DNA of 64,000 bases from Xanthobacter tagetidis (GTDB lineage Bacteria; Pseudomonadota; Alphaproteobacteria; Rhizobiales; Xanthobacteraceae), in the NCBI RefSeq assembly GCF_003667445.1, contig NZ_RCTF01000003.1, positions 287,313 through 351,312 on the forward strand, in the 5' to 3' direction. A program made the position numbers and the translations under genes. The first letter of the stretch is position 1, and each line of letters begins with the position of its first letter. This document shows, in pieces, positions 7,085 to 13,826 of the stretch. The notes below the pieces were generated by a model. It saw nothing but the letters and a program-made list of their open reading frames with translations, was not told the origin of the DNA and did not search any database.

Positions 7085-7290
7085 TGCGCTCCCCCCGCTA
7101 CATTTGCCCGCAATGCGGCAGCGTGCGCGTGGACGCCACGCCGAAGCAGGTGCGCTGCCTCAATTGCGGCCATGCCGCCCCGCGCAAGGGCTTTCCCACG
7201 TCGCTCGACCCGGCGCCCGCGCCCGAGGCGTGGGACGGCCGCCGCCGAAGCCTCGGCGGGCAGGTGCTGAAGATCAGGGGCGCGGAATGA
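7084..7290 (+). CDS. Zinc-ribbon phage protein, 68 aa
   Basis: A tiny protein with two Cys pairs, CPQCGSV (residues 8-11) and CLNCGHA (about 24-27), spaced as a zinc ribbon. Such ribbons commonly accompany phage primases and transcription factors. The stop overlaps the primase ATG by 4 nt (ATGA), so it is translationally coupled to the primase and may help DNA loading or regulation. That role is inference from neighbourhood. Confidence 0.7.
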   Translation: MRSPRYICPQCGSVRVDATPKQVRCLNCGHAAPRKGFPTSLDPAPAPEAWDGRRRSLGGQVLKIRGAE

Positions 7291-8543
7291 CCCGCGACCT
7301 CGCCTTTGCCGATTGGGTCGCCGAGGCCCGCGCCATCTCCGTGGTGCAGGAGGTGGGGCGGCGCGGCATCCGGCTGCGCAAGGCGGGCGGCGAGATGGTG
7401 GGGCCGTGCCCGGTCTGCGGCGGCAGCGACCGGTTCGGGCTCAACACGCGCAAGAACCTTTGGAATTGCCGGCACTGCGGCGTCGGCGGCGACGTGATCG
7501 GCCTGGTGATGCACCTCGACGGCGCGGATTTCCTCGCAGCCTGCGAGACGCTGACCGGCCAGCCGCCGCCGAAGGGGGAGGGGCACCGCCTCCCGCCGGA
7601 GGAACTCGCCGCCCGCGCGGCGCAGCGCACGGCGGAGCAGGAGAGAAGCGAGAAAACCGCCTCCTTCTTCCGCGAGAAGGAGCGCCGGGCGCTCTATGCC
7701 ATGTGGCGCCAGGCCATGCCGCAGCACTCCATGGTCGCGGCCTATCTCGACCGGCGCAACGGGCTCGCGCCGGCGCCCGGCACGGCTCTGCGCTTCCTGC
7801 CCGCCGCGCCCTATTTCCACGGCAGAGAGGAGGATGGGCGCGGCGAGACGCGCCCGCGCATCATCCATCGCGGGCCGGCCATGCTCGCCGCCATCACCGG
7901 CGCGGACGGGCATTTCCGTGGCCTGCACCTGACCTGGATCGACCTGAGCCAGGCGGACGGCAAGGCGGTGCTGGCCGATCCCGAGACCGGCGAGCTGCTG
8001 CCGGCGCGCAAGGCGCGCGGTTCCAAGCAAGGCGGGCGGATCGTGCTCGTGCGGGCCGGCCTCTGCGCCGCCGGCCAACCCGCAGAGGCCGGCCCGGCGC
8101 GGATGGTGGCCGGCGAGGGCATCGAGACCGTGCTCTCGGTGTGGACGGCGCTGCGGCGTCTCGGCGCCGACGAGCCCGGCGACGTGTTTGCCGCTGGCGT
8201 CGACCTCGGCAATCTCGGCGGCAAGGCAATCGAGACCATCTTCCACCCGACCCTGCGCCGCCCGGACAAAGCAGGCCGCCTTCAGCCGGTGCGCGTGCCC
8301 GGCCCGACGCCCGATTTCGAGAGCCTCGCCATGCCGGTGGAGGACAGCGTGCGCGAGCTGCTGCTGCTCGGCGACGGGGATTCAGAGCCGTTCCTGACGC
8401 AGATGGCGATGCGGCGCGCCGAGGCCCGCCACGCCGCCCCCGGCCGCCTGGTGCGCACCATCTGGGCGCCGGCGGGCAAGGACTTCAACGACATGCTCGC
8501 GCCGCCTGCGCGCGCGAGCCATCCAATGGGAGTGGCGGCATGA
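7287..8543 (+). CDS. DNA primase: CHC2-type zinc finger plus Toprim
   Basis: A 418-aa protein. Residues 41-64 hold a zinc finger (CPVCGGSDRF...CRHCG), the template-recognition module of DnaG/P4-type primases. The C-terminal half holds a Toprim fold with the acidic turn VAGEGIET near residue 272 and a GDGDS acidic pair near 362, the metal-binding residues for primer synthesis. The ATG overlaps the upstream zinc-ribbon gene by 4 nt and the stop overlaps the GcrA-like ATG. A separate P4-type helicase lies at 11,810, so priming and unwinding are on separate proteins. Between residues 256 and 270 the frame reads through one of the constant-loop hairpins (8,052-8,096), encoding AAGQP. Confidence 0.88.
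   Translation: MTRDLAFADWVAEARAISVVQEVGRRGIRLRKAGGEMVGPCPVCGGSDRFGLNTRKNLWNCRHCGVGGDVIGLVMHLDGADFLAACETLTGQPPPKGEGHRLPPEELAARAAQRTAEQERSEKTASFFREKERRALYAMWRQAMPQHSMVAAYLDRRNGLAPAPGTALRFLPAAPYFHGREEDGRGETRPRIIHRGPAMLAAITGADGHFRGLHLTWIDLSQADGKAVLADPETGELLPARKARGSKQGGRIVLVRAGLCAAGQPAEAGPARMVAGEGIETVLSVWTALRRLGADEPGDVFAAGVDLGNLGGKAIETIFHPTLRRPDKAGRLQPVRVPGPTPDFESLAMPVEDSVRELLLLGDGDSEPFLTQMAMRRAEARHAAPGRLVRTIWAPAGKDFNDMLAPPARASHPMGVAA
8052..8096. repeat. Constant-loop hairpin, copy A (inside primase gene)
   Basis: A perfect 16-bp stem begins CGGGCCGGCCTC and closes over the 13-nt loop CCGCCGGCCAACC at 8,068-8,080. The loop is shared with five other hairpins in this window whose stems differ. It is read through in frame by the primase. 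Confidence 0.85.
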
Positions 8544-9418
8544 CCCGCTTTTATCCTCGGCGCGACGGCAAGGGCCCGTGGAGCGCGCGGGAAGACGAGA
8601 TCATCCGCGCCGATTTCGAGAAGGGCACGTCGCGGGGCGAGACCGCGGCCCGCCTGCGCGCGCTGGGGTTCGACCGCACGCCCATAAGCGTGCGCACCCG
8701 CGCCCGCGCCCTTGGGCTGATGGCCGAGGCGCCGGCGGATTGGGGCGCCTTTGACGACATCATCCGCGCCGGCCGCGCCGAGCGCCTGAGCTATGGCGTC
8801 ATCCTGCAACGGGTGCTGGAGGCCGGGCGCGCGGGCACGACGCGCAATGCGGTGATCGCGCGGGCCCATCGCCTCGGCCTGTGCGAGGTGGTGGGTGTGC
8901 GGCGACCGCCCGTGCCGTCGTTGACGCGCCCCCCTCGGCAGCCGCGTCGCCCGCCGGCGCGCTTGGATGCTCCTGTCAAGCCGGAGCATGACGACGGTTC
9001 GGGCCTCGCGCGCACCGCTGCCGCTTCCCCGCCGTCGCCCTCCGGCTTGACCGGAGGGCCCATTCGGCGGCGGGGCGCGAGGCTGGGAGGTGGCGTGGAT
9101 GCTCCGGTCAAGCCGGAGCATGACGGGGCGGGGAAGGCAGCGCCCTCCGGCCCGGCCGGCGGCGTGCTCTTCACCGCCGTTGGCCGCGAGGCCTGCCGCT
9201 GGCCGGTGGCGGGGGAGGGGCTGGCGCTCCGGGTCTGCGGAGCGCCGGCGGCACCCGGCCGCTCCTATTGCCCCGCCTGCTGCCGGCTCGCCTACGAGCC
9301 GCAGGCGCTGCGCCCCGTGCGCCCGCCGCACGAGGTGGCGCGCCGCGCCCGGCGCCCGGACGAGGCGCGGGCCGAGCGCACCGGAGACATGCTGGACGAG
9401 ATCGGGGAGGCCGCGTGA
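8540..9418 (+). CDS. GcrA-family regulator, phage-encoded, repeat-expanded
   Basis: A 292-aa protein with the hallmarks of GcrA. There is an HTH region ending TRNAVIARAHRLGL (near residue 105) and the C-terminal Cys-rich signature CRWPVAGEG...CGAP...YCPACCRLAY (about 218-252), which in host GcrA contacts the sigma factor. A further homeodomain-like segment lies at the N-terminus (WSAREDEIIRADFEKGTSRG). GcrA is a sigma70 cofactor that activates promoters with methylated GANTC sites in alphaproteobacteria, so a phage copy could redirect host cell-cycle transcription (inference). The linker between the two domains (about 135-212) is swollen by three palindromic elements, two encoding DAPVKPEHD. 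The ATG overlaps the primase stop by 4 nt. Confidence 0.8.
   Translation: MTRFYPRRDGKGPWSAREDEIIRADFEKGTSRGETAARLRALGFDRTPISVRTRARALGLMAEAPADWGAFDDIIRAGRAERLSYGVILQRVLEAGRAGTTRNAVIARAHRLGLCEVVGVRRPPVPSLTRPPRQPRRPPARLDAPVKPEHDDGSGLARTAAASPPSPSGLTGGPIRRRGARLGGGVDAPVKPEHDGAGKAAPSGPAGGVLFTAVGREACRWPVAGEGLALRVCGAPAAPGRSYCPACCRLAYEPQALRPVRPPHEVARRARRPDEARAERTGDMLDEIGEAA
8965..8993. repeat. Palindromic element copy 2 (loop TCAAG)
   Basis: Begins GGATGCTCC and ends GGAGCATGACG around a TCAAG loop. One arm base differs (CTCCTG against CTCCGG). It lies in frame in the GcrA-like gene and encodes DAPVKPEHD. Confidence 0.8.
9037..9060. repeat. Palindromic element copy 4, inverted orientation
   Basis: CCCTCCGG-CTTGA-CCGGAGGG is the same element in the opposite orientation, since its loop CTTGA is the reverse complement of TCAAG. 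It lies between copies 2 and 3 in the GcrA-like gene and reads SPSGLTGGP. Confidence 0.7.
9097..9125. repeat. Palindromic element copy 3 (loop TCAAG)
   Basis: GGATGCTCCGG-TCAAG then CCGGAGCATGACG, with perfect 9-bp arms ATGCTCCGG/CCGGAGCAT. In frame it encodes DAPVKPEHD, identical to copy 2, in the linker of the GcrA-like protein. Confidence 0.8.
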
Positions 9419-9420
9419 TG

Positions 9421-9723
9421 TCAGGCGGCTTCCTCGCGCGGGGTGATGGCGGCGATCTCGGCCGCGAGGCGGCCCTGCGCTTCCCGCACATCATAGAGCG
9501 CCTGGAGGTTCATCCAGAACTCGGCGCTGGTGCCGAAATAGCGCGCGAGGCGCAAGGCGGTGTCCGCCGTCATGGCCGTGTCCTCGCGGGCGAGGCGCTC
9601 GATGCGCGTGCGCGGCACGCCGAGCGCACTCGCCAGCGCGTAGGGCGTGAGGTCGAGGGGGAGCAGGAACTCCTCCCGCAGGATCTCCCCGGGATGGACG
9701 GGGGGGAGGGGGGGGTGCGCCAT
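9421..9723 (-). CDS. higA: HigA-type antitoxin
   Basis: A 100-aa XRE-family protein. It opens with the HigA signature (VHPGEILREEFLLPL) and has a helix-turn-helix at about 28-50 (YALASALGVPRTRIERLARE), followed by RYFGTSAEFWMNLQALYDV, nearly invariant in HigA proteins. It should neutralise the adjacent HigB-like RNase and repress the operon. Order higB then higA with a 12-nt gap is the usual higBA layout, the reverse of most toxin-antitoxin operons. It is transcribed leftward from the operator region at 10,040-10,100. Within a prophage it likely promotes stability or blocks other phages. Confidence 0.9.
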   Translation of the reverse strand: MAHPPLPPVHPGEILREEFLLPLDLTPYALASALGVPRTRIERLAREDTAMTADTALRLARYFGTSAEFWMNLQALYDVREAQGRLAAEIAAITPREEAA

Positions 9724-9735
9724 AGGGGGGCCTCC

Positions 9736-10020
9736 TCAGGAGTGATAGTCGACGATTTCCACGTGGCGCGCACCGTCGTCCCACACGAAGCACACGCGCC
9801 ACTGGTCGTTGATGCGGATGGAGTGCTGGCCGGCGCGGTCGCCCTTGAGGGCCTCCAGCATGTTGCCGGGCGGCACGCGCAGATCGGTCAGCACGTGGGC
9901 GGCGTGAACCATGGCGAGCTTGCGCTGGGCGGCGCGGACGAGATCGGCCGGGAAACGCTTGCCGGGATTGACCCCGTTGAAGATCGCCTCGGCCGTCTTG
10001 CCCTTGAAGCTCTTGATCAT
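9736..10020 (-). CDS. higB: HigB-type toxin (RelE superfamily RNase)
   Basis: A 94-aa basic protein with the RelE/HigB fold pattern: an N-terminal strand IKSFKGKTAEAIF, two helices, then PPGNMLEALKGDRAGQHSIR, INDQWRVCFVW and HVEIVDYHS at the C-terminus. These last motifs are diagnostic of HigB, a ribosome-dependent mRNA endonuclease. The normal family length is about 92-100 aa, so the gene is intact. It is the promoter-proximal gene of the leftward operon with two inverted repeats just upstream where HigA should bind. Confidence 0.9.
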   Translation of the reverse strand: MIKSFKGKTAEAIFNGVNPGKRFPADLVRAAQRKLAMVHAAHVLTDLRVPPGNMLEALKGDRAGQHSIRINDQWRVCFVWDDGARHVEIVDYHS

Positions 10021-10045
10021 CGCCCGCCCCGTTTCGTTGAAAAGA

Positions 10046-10066
10046 ACGTATCGCGTCGTGATACGT
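10046..10066. promoter_or_regulatory. Operator 1 in the higBA control region
   Basis: ACGTATC-GCGTCGT-GATACGT has perfect 7-bp arms and lies 26 nt upstream of higB. It shares the GTATC/GATAC half-sites with the palindrome at 10,080-10,098. HigA-like repressors bind such repeats. Confidence 0.65.
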
Positions 10067-10079
10067 CCGTCAACAATTT

Positions 10080-10098
10080 CGTATCATGTCATGATACG
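10080..10098. promoter_or_regulatory. Operator 2 between higBA and the rightward HTH gene
   Basis: CGTATCATG-T-CATGATACG is a perfect palindrome with 9-bp arms and the same half-site as the repeat at 10,046. It lies 35 nt before the rightward HTH gene at 10,133, so it may control both directions. Confidence 0.65.
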
Positions 10099-10132
10099 TT
10101 ATTTGGCCGCCGCGGCCGCAAGGAGCACCGCC

Positions 10133-10687
10133 ATGCGCAATATCCATGAGCGCCTCGGCGCCATCCTTTCCGCCCAGCCGCTCACCCATGCGGAGATGGA
10201 CCGCATCAAGACGATGGCGCAGATCGCGCCGCTGGCGGGCGGGCGCATCTTCGGGGCGCTGCGGGCCGGTCGGCCGGTGCGGCTCGATTGCTGGCTCGCC
10301 ACCTGCGCGGTGCGGGGCCTCGATGCCGTCACGCTGCGCCCGCTCTCCGCGCCGCTGCCGGGGCGGCTCCCGCTCGCGGCGCGCGGGCCTTTCCTGTGGT
10401 GGTTCTTCGCGGCGGCGCTGGCGCTCTATCGCGGGGCTGCCGGACACAGCATGCGGGATGCCGCGAAGGCGGCGGGTGTCTCGCTCGCCACCTGGTGCCG
10501 GGCCGAGCATGGGGAGCCGGTGGACGTGACGAGCACCCTGCGCATCTGCGCTCTCATGGGCCGCCACCCCACCGACTTCACCGCGCCGGAGGCGGGCACG
10601 CGCGTGGGCCCGGCGGGTTCCACGGGAAACATCGGGTGTAACACGCTGAATTCAAACGAGGCGCAGGCCGAGGCGCGGGCGGCATGA
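10133..10687 (+). CDS. HTH-domain phage protein, 184 aa
   Basis: Starts at ATG 10133 with an AAGGAG ribosome site 8 nt upstream (MRNIHERLGAILSAQ). Residues 85-101 are hydrophobic (PFLWWFFAAALALYRGA), and about 106-150 form an XRE-type helix-turn-helix (MRDAAKAAGVSLATWCRAE). It faces away from higBA across paired palindromes. It is probably a regulator of the second half of the early operon, since it is followed in the same direction by a methyltransferase fragment whose ATG overlaps its stop by 4 nt. No closer family can be assigned. Confidence 0.65.
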   Translation: MRNIHERLGAILSAQPLTHAEMDRIKTMAQIAPLAGGRIFGALRAGRPVRLDCWLATCAVRGLDAVTLRPLSAPLPGRLPLAARGPFLWWFFAAALALYRGAAGHSMRDAAKAAGVSLATWCRAEHGEPVDVTSTLRICALMGRHPTDFTAPEAGTRVGPAGSTGNIGCNTLNSNEAQAEARAA

Positions 10688-10890
10688 GCGCGCCCGAACT
10701 GTTCCTTTCCGGGCGCGTGGCGCTCTATTGCGGCGACAGCCGCGAGGTGCTGCGCACGTTGCCGGACGCAAGCATCCACGCCGTCGTGACCGACCCGCCC
10801 TATGCGCTCGAGGCCTGCGTCAGCGCGCTGATGGCCGACGCCGCGCCCAGGTGCCGCGCGGCCAGGGAATTGAGGGAGGCGGCAGAGTGA
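10684..10890 (+). pseudogene. Truncated DNA methyltransferase N-terminus
   Basis: The 68 codons begin like phage N4/N6 DNA methyltransferases (VALYCGDSREVLRTLPDASI) and reach the catalytic DPPYAL motif at about residues 38-43. The rest of the enzyme (target recognition and SAM-binding regions) is missing: after ALEAC the sequence becomes an unrelated charged tail ending at 10,890. Complete enzymes of this type are usually over 200 aa, so this is a deletion remnant. The ATG still overlaps the upstream gene in ATGA. Loss removes a phage self-methylation function; two terminator-like hairpins lie just beyond the break. Confidence 0.75.
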
Positions 10891-10900
10891 GGGCACAAAC

Positions 10901-10934
10901 AGAAAGCCCCGCCAGGCGGGGGCCGGCGGGGCTT
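10901..10934. terminator. Terminator-like hairpin, first of a direct repeat
   Basis: AAGCCCCGCC pairs with GGCGGGGCTT across an 11-nt loop. The same 34-nt sequence recurs at 11,097-11,130. On either strand the stem ends in a short T/A run, so it may act bidirectionally. Confidence 0.6.
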
Positions 10935-11096
10935 CCCGGCGCATTTAGCACCGACCTCAGGAGACTAAGCCCAGGCCGGGCGATGCTTACCCCTGTCGAG
11001 ACGAGGCTAAAGGCGATAACGCCCCTGAGAGCGCGCGGTTCCGCGGCATCTTTGCGCCGACGGTGGCGCCCCACGGCGCCGTCATGGATTCAAAAA

Positions 11097-11130
11097 GAAA
11101 GCCCCGCCAGGCGGGGGCCGGCGGGGCTTT
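11097..11130. terminator. Terminator-like hairpin, second copy
   Basis: An identical copy of the hairpin at 10,901-10,934, preceded by AAAAAG. On the minus strand it would follow the Gln-rich 76-aa gene and end in a T run, a fair intrinsic terminator for that gene. Confidence 0.65.
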
Positions 11131-11147
11131 CCGGAGCGTGGACCGGA

Positions 11148-11378
11148 TCAGCGACGATCGGGATTGTCCCGATTTCGATCCGGATTGCGCTCATCCGTGT
11201 TGCCGTACTGGCCCTGGCCGGGCTGGCCCGGCTGTCCGCCCTGCTGCTGGCGGCCGCCGCCCTGCTGGGACTGCTGGCGCTCGCGCTCCTGCTGGCGCTG
11301 CTTGTCCTGGTCCATCTCGCCGCCCTGCTGGCGGTTGTGCTTGTCGTCGCGCTGGTTCGGGTCGTTGGGGGTGCCCAT
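11148..11378 (-). CDS. Gln/Gly-rich low-complexity protein, 76 aa
   Basis: Starts MGTPNDPNQRDDKHNRQQGG after a strong GGAGG ribosome site. The sequence is almost wholly Gln, Gly, Arg and Asp with repeated QQ and GQ stretches, so it is probably disordered. Similar small hydrophilic proteins occur in host chromosomes of Rhizobiales and may be stress-related, but I cannot name a family. It is followed on its strand by a hairpin at 11,097-11,130. Its presence inside the prophage between the methyltransferase remnant and the helicase suggests cargo. Confidence 0.65.
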   Translation of the reverse strand: MGTPNDPNQRDDKHNRQQGGEMDQDKQRQQERERQQSQQGGGRQQQGGQPGQPGQGQYGNTDERNPDRNRDNPDRR

Positions 11379-11444
11379 GGTGTGTTTCCTCCGAGCGATT
11401 TGCTTTGCCCGGAGAAAACGCGAGATCCGCGCCGTCGTTTCAAC

Positions 11445-11693
11445 TTAGCCGGAAAGAATGCGCCCTTTTCGCCTGCCGGCGTTCGTGGGGCAGGAAGAGA
11501 AGTCCAGGATCGGGTTTGCCTCCCGCACCGCCGCGAAACCCTCCATGATGGCCTTGTGGTGTGTGAGGGCCGCCCCATCGTCCAGGGCGGTGCCGCCCCC
11601 GTGGAGGCGAATGGTCCAATTGAAGCGCGGGTCGGTGTCGTCCGGAACGACTTCGATCGTGGCAGGCGGCATGTCGCCGGTCAGGTGGCGCAA
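11445..11693 (-). CDS. Small protein, paralogue of the 41,795 gene
   Basis: The product shares much of its sequence with the 82-aa gene at 41,795-42,043: both have FNW-I--GGG-DGAAL-HH--IME-F-AVR-ANP-L-F. The paralogue begins at an ATG just after TAAGGTCAC; here the same TAAGGTCAC stands upstream but the aligned codon is ATC, so the original start looks lost. I give the TTG at 11693 as the best remaining start, which drops about 15 N-terminal residues present in the copy. The C-terminus is extended. Function unknown; it could be a decaying duplicate. Confidence 0.5.
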   Translation of the reverse strand: MRHLTGDMPPATIEVVPDDTDPRFNWTIRLHGGGTALDDGAALTHHKAIMEGFAAVREANPILDFSSCPTNAGRRKGRILSG

Positions 11694-11809
11694 AGCGGAT
11701 TCGATGGCAGCGTGGGCGCCGTCTGGGGTGATGGCCGTGACCTTATGCGAGAGCGGTGCTGTAGGATTGCTACTATAGAGGGTGGCGGCGGTAGCACAAG
11801 GGGGCGCGG

Positions 11810-13504
11810 ATGACGGAACCTGCCGAGAAGGCCCCGGCCGCCGCCCCGCCCGACCTCACGCCCGAGGAGCGCATCGCCGCGCTCGTGCGCGGGGAGGGGG
11901 CTGCGGCGCCGCCGCCGGCGCTGCCGCCCCCCGCCGCGAACGATGACCTGCCGGAGGATGTGGAGGATCCGGGCGAGGAGGCACTGCCCATTCCCGGCCC
12001 GCCGGTGAATGAGGAGGCGCTCAAGCGCTGCGCCGGCGAGGCGCAGAACGACACCGGCAACGCGCACCGGCTGATCGCCCATTTCGGCGGCGACCTGGTG
12101 GTGGCGCGCGAGCAGGGCTGGATGGTGTGGACCGGCACCCATTGGGACCTCGACACAGGGCGCCAGGCGGTGGCCCTGCGCGCGCAATGGACGGCGCCGC
12201 GCATCGCCCTCGAGACGCGGGAGATGAAGCCGGGCTTCTCGGAGAATGACGAGGACTTCGAGAAGCGTCGCGCGGGCCGGCGCAAGTTCGCCGTCTCCAG
12301 CGGCAACAAGAGCCGGGCGGAGGCCATGGTGGCGCTGGCCGAGCCCCATCTGACCCGGCCGGTGGAGGATTTCGACGCCGACCCGCTGATGGTGGCGGTG
12401 GAGAATGGCGTGCTCATCTTCGCCCGCGAGATCGATCCCGACTGCCCCGACCCGGACGTGACGCGTTGGCGCGGTACCGTGACCTTCCGCCCGCACCGGC
12501 GCGAAGACCTCATCACCAAGGTGATGCCGGTGCGCTACGACCCCGCCGCTCACTGCCCCCGCTGGGATGACTTCCTGGGCCTGACGCAGCCGAAGGAGCC
12601 GGTGCGGCGCTTCCTGCAGGTGTTCCACGGGCTGGGGCTGACCGGCCGCACGGTGCAGGCGCTCGCCTTCCACCATGGCGGCGGGGCGAACGGCAAATCC
12701 ACCTTCCTCTCGGCCATCCGCGACCTGATGGGCTCCTATGCTCGCGAACTGCCGGCCGAGAGCATCACCGGGCAGGGCCAGCGGCGCGGCGACCAGGCGA
12801 CGCCCGACCTCGCGCTGCTGCCCGGCGCGCGGCTGGTGCAGGTTTCCGAGCTGCCGCGCGGCGAGCCGCTGAAGGAGGCGCTCGTCAAGCAACTGATCGG
12901 CGGCGACGTGATCCAGGCGCGGCACCTGAACAAGGGATTCTTCCGCTTCATCCCCGTGTTCAAGGCGGTGATGAGCGGCAACGACCTGCCGCAGATCTCG
13001 GGCGTCGACCACGGCATCTGGCGGCGCATCCGCCTCGTGCCGTGGGAGGTGACCATTCCGGAGGGCCGCCGCCGCGAGATGGCGGACGTGCTGGCGGATT
13101 TCGCGGCCGAGCGATCGGGCATCCTCAACTGGCTGATCGCCGGCACGCTCGCTTATCTCGCCGAGGGGCTGATCGCGCCGGACGAGGTGACGGCGGCGAC
13201 GCAGGCCTATCGCGAGGAGATGGACCCCATCGGCGGCTTCGTGGCCGATTGCGTGGAGCGCACCGAGCCGGGCCAGAACGCCAGCGTGACGGCGCGCGAG
13301 ATGTATGAGGCCTATGTGTCTTGGTCGCTCGCCAACGCCAAGCGACCGTGGAAGGAGACCGCCTTCGGCCGCGCCATGCCGCACAAGGGCTTCACCAAGA
13401 CCAGCGAGCGCGTGCGGCGCTATCTCGACTGCCGGCTGCATGACGTGCCCGCCCGCCCGGACGCCCCGCCCCGCAGCCCCCCGCTGCCCTATGGAGACGA
13501 CTGA
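11810..13504 (+). CDS. P4-type primase/helicase (D5-N and SF3 helicase)
   Basis: A 564-aa replication protein. After a Pro/Ala-rich N-terminus (1-65) comes the D5-like region (DLVVAREQGWMVWTGTHWDL) and then a superfamily-3 helicase with Walker A GGGANGKST (about 289-297). Later SF3 motifs include GARLVQVSELPRGEPL (Walker B-like) and FKAVMSGNDLPQISG (motif C/sensor Asn). SF3 proteins of satellite P4 and related phages recognise iterated origin sequences and open the duplex. Directly after its stop lies the array of 9-bp repeats at 13,508-13,810, which fits this role. The separate zinc-finger/Toprim primase at 7,287 probably supplies primers. Start ATG 11810 follows a GGGG stretch. Confidence 0.9.
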   Translation: MTEPAEKAPAAAPPDLTPEERIAALVRGEGAAAPPPALPPPAANDDLPEDVEDPGEEALPIPGPPVNEEALKRCAGEAQNDTGNAHRLIAHFGGDLVVAREQGWMVWTGTHWDLDTGRQAVALRAQWTAPRIALETREMKPGFSENDEDFEKRRAGRRKFAVSSGNKSRAEAMVALAEPHLTRPVEDFDADPLMVAVENGVLIFAREIDPDCPDPDVTRWRGTVTFRPHRREDLITKVMPVRYDPAAHCPRWDDFLGLTQPKEPVRRFLQVFHGLGLTGRTVQALAFHHGGGANGKSTFLSAIRDLMGSYARELPAESITGQGQRRGDQATPDLALLPGARLVQVSELPRGEPLKEALVKQLIGGDVIQARHLNKGFFRFIPVFKAVMSGNDLPQISGVDHGIWRRIRLVPWEVTIPEGRRREMADVLADFAAERSGILNWLIAGTLAYLAEGLIAPDEVTAATQAYREEMDPIGGFVADCVERTEPGQNASVTAREMYEAYVSWSLANAKRPWKETAFGRAMPHKGFTKTSERVRRYLDCRLHDVPARPDAPPRSPPLPYGDD

Positions 13505-13507
13505 GCC

Positions 13508-13810
13508 AACCCTCGCGTGGCGCGGCTGCGAGGGTTGCGAGGGTTTTGCGAGGGTTTGCCGAAACCCTCGCGGAGGAGATTACGGTGCCATGTCAACGGC
13601 TTGACGGGCGGGGTGCGAGGGTTGCGAGGGTTTTCCGCACGTGTGTGCATGAAACGGCGGGGGCATGGGGGAAAAGACGTCTCATGTATTCCTATAAACC
13701 CTCGCAACCCTCGCAACCCTCGCAGAGGAAGGCACAAGAGATTGAAAAGGTGAAGGAAACCGGATTGCGAGGGTTTGGGAGCCGCGGCGCCGAACCCTCG
13801 CAACCCTCGC
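13508..13810. repeat. Iteron array, 13 copies of GCGAGGGTT; candidate phage origin
   Basis: The 9-mer GCGAGGGTT occurs six times rightward (13528, 13537, 13548, 13615, 13624, 13767) and seven times as AACCCTCGC (13508, 13563, 13697, 13706, 13715, 13793, 13802). Many copies abut exactly, giving a 9-bp period close to one helical turn, and the two orientations face each other. A more A/T-rich stretch (13,660-13,760) lies in the middle. The location right after a P4-type helicase gene and in the only non-coding gap of the early region supports an origin-of-replication role. Frames running through it encode repeated RGLRGF/NPRNP peptides and are not genes. Confidence 0.8.
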
Positions 13811-13826
13811 AAAGCGGGAGCGGGCG

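Noticed and set aside
11681..13441. 586-codon leftward frame opposite the helicase
   Set aside because: The rightward frame has clear SF3 motifs; the antisense has none.
13508..13810. Repeat array as a CRISPR
   Set aside because: Unit is only 9 bp, in both orientations, and without regular unique spacers.
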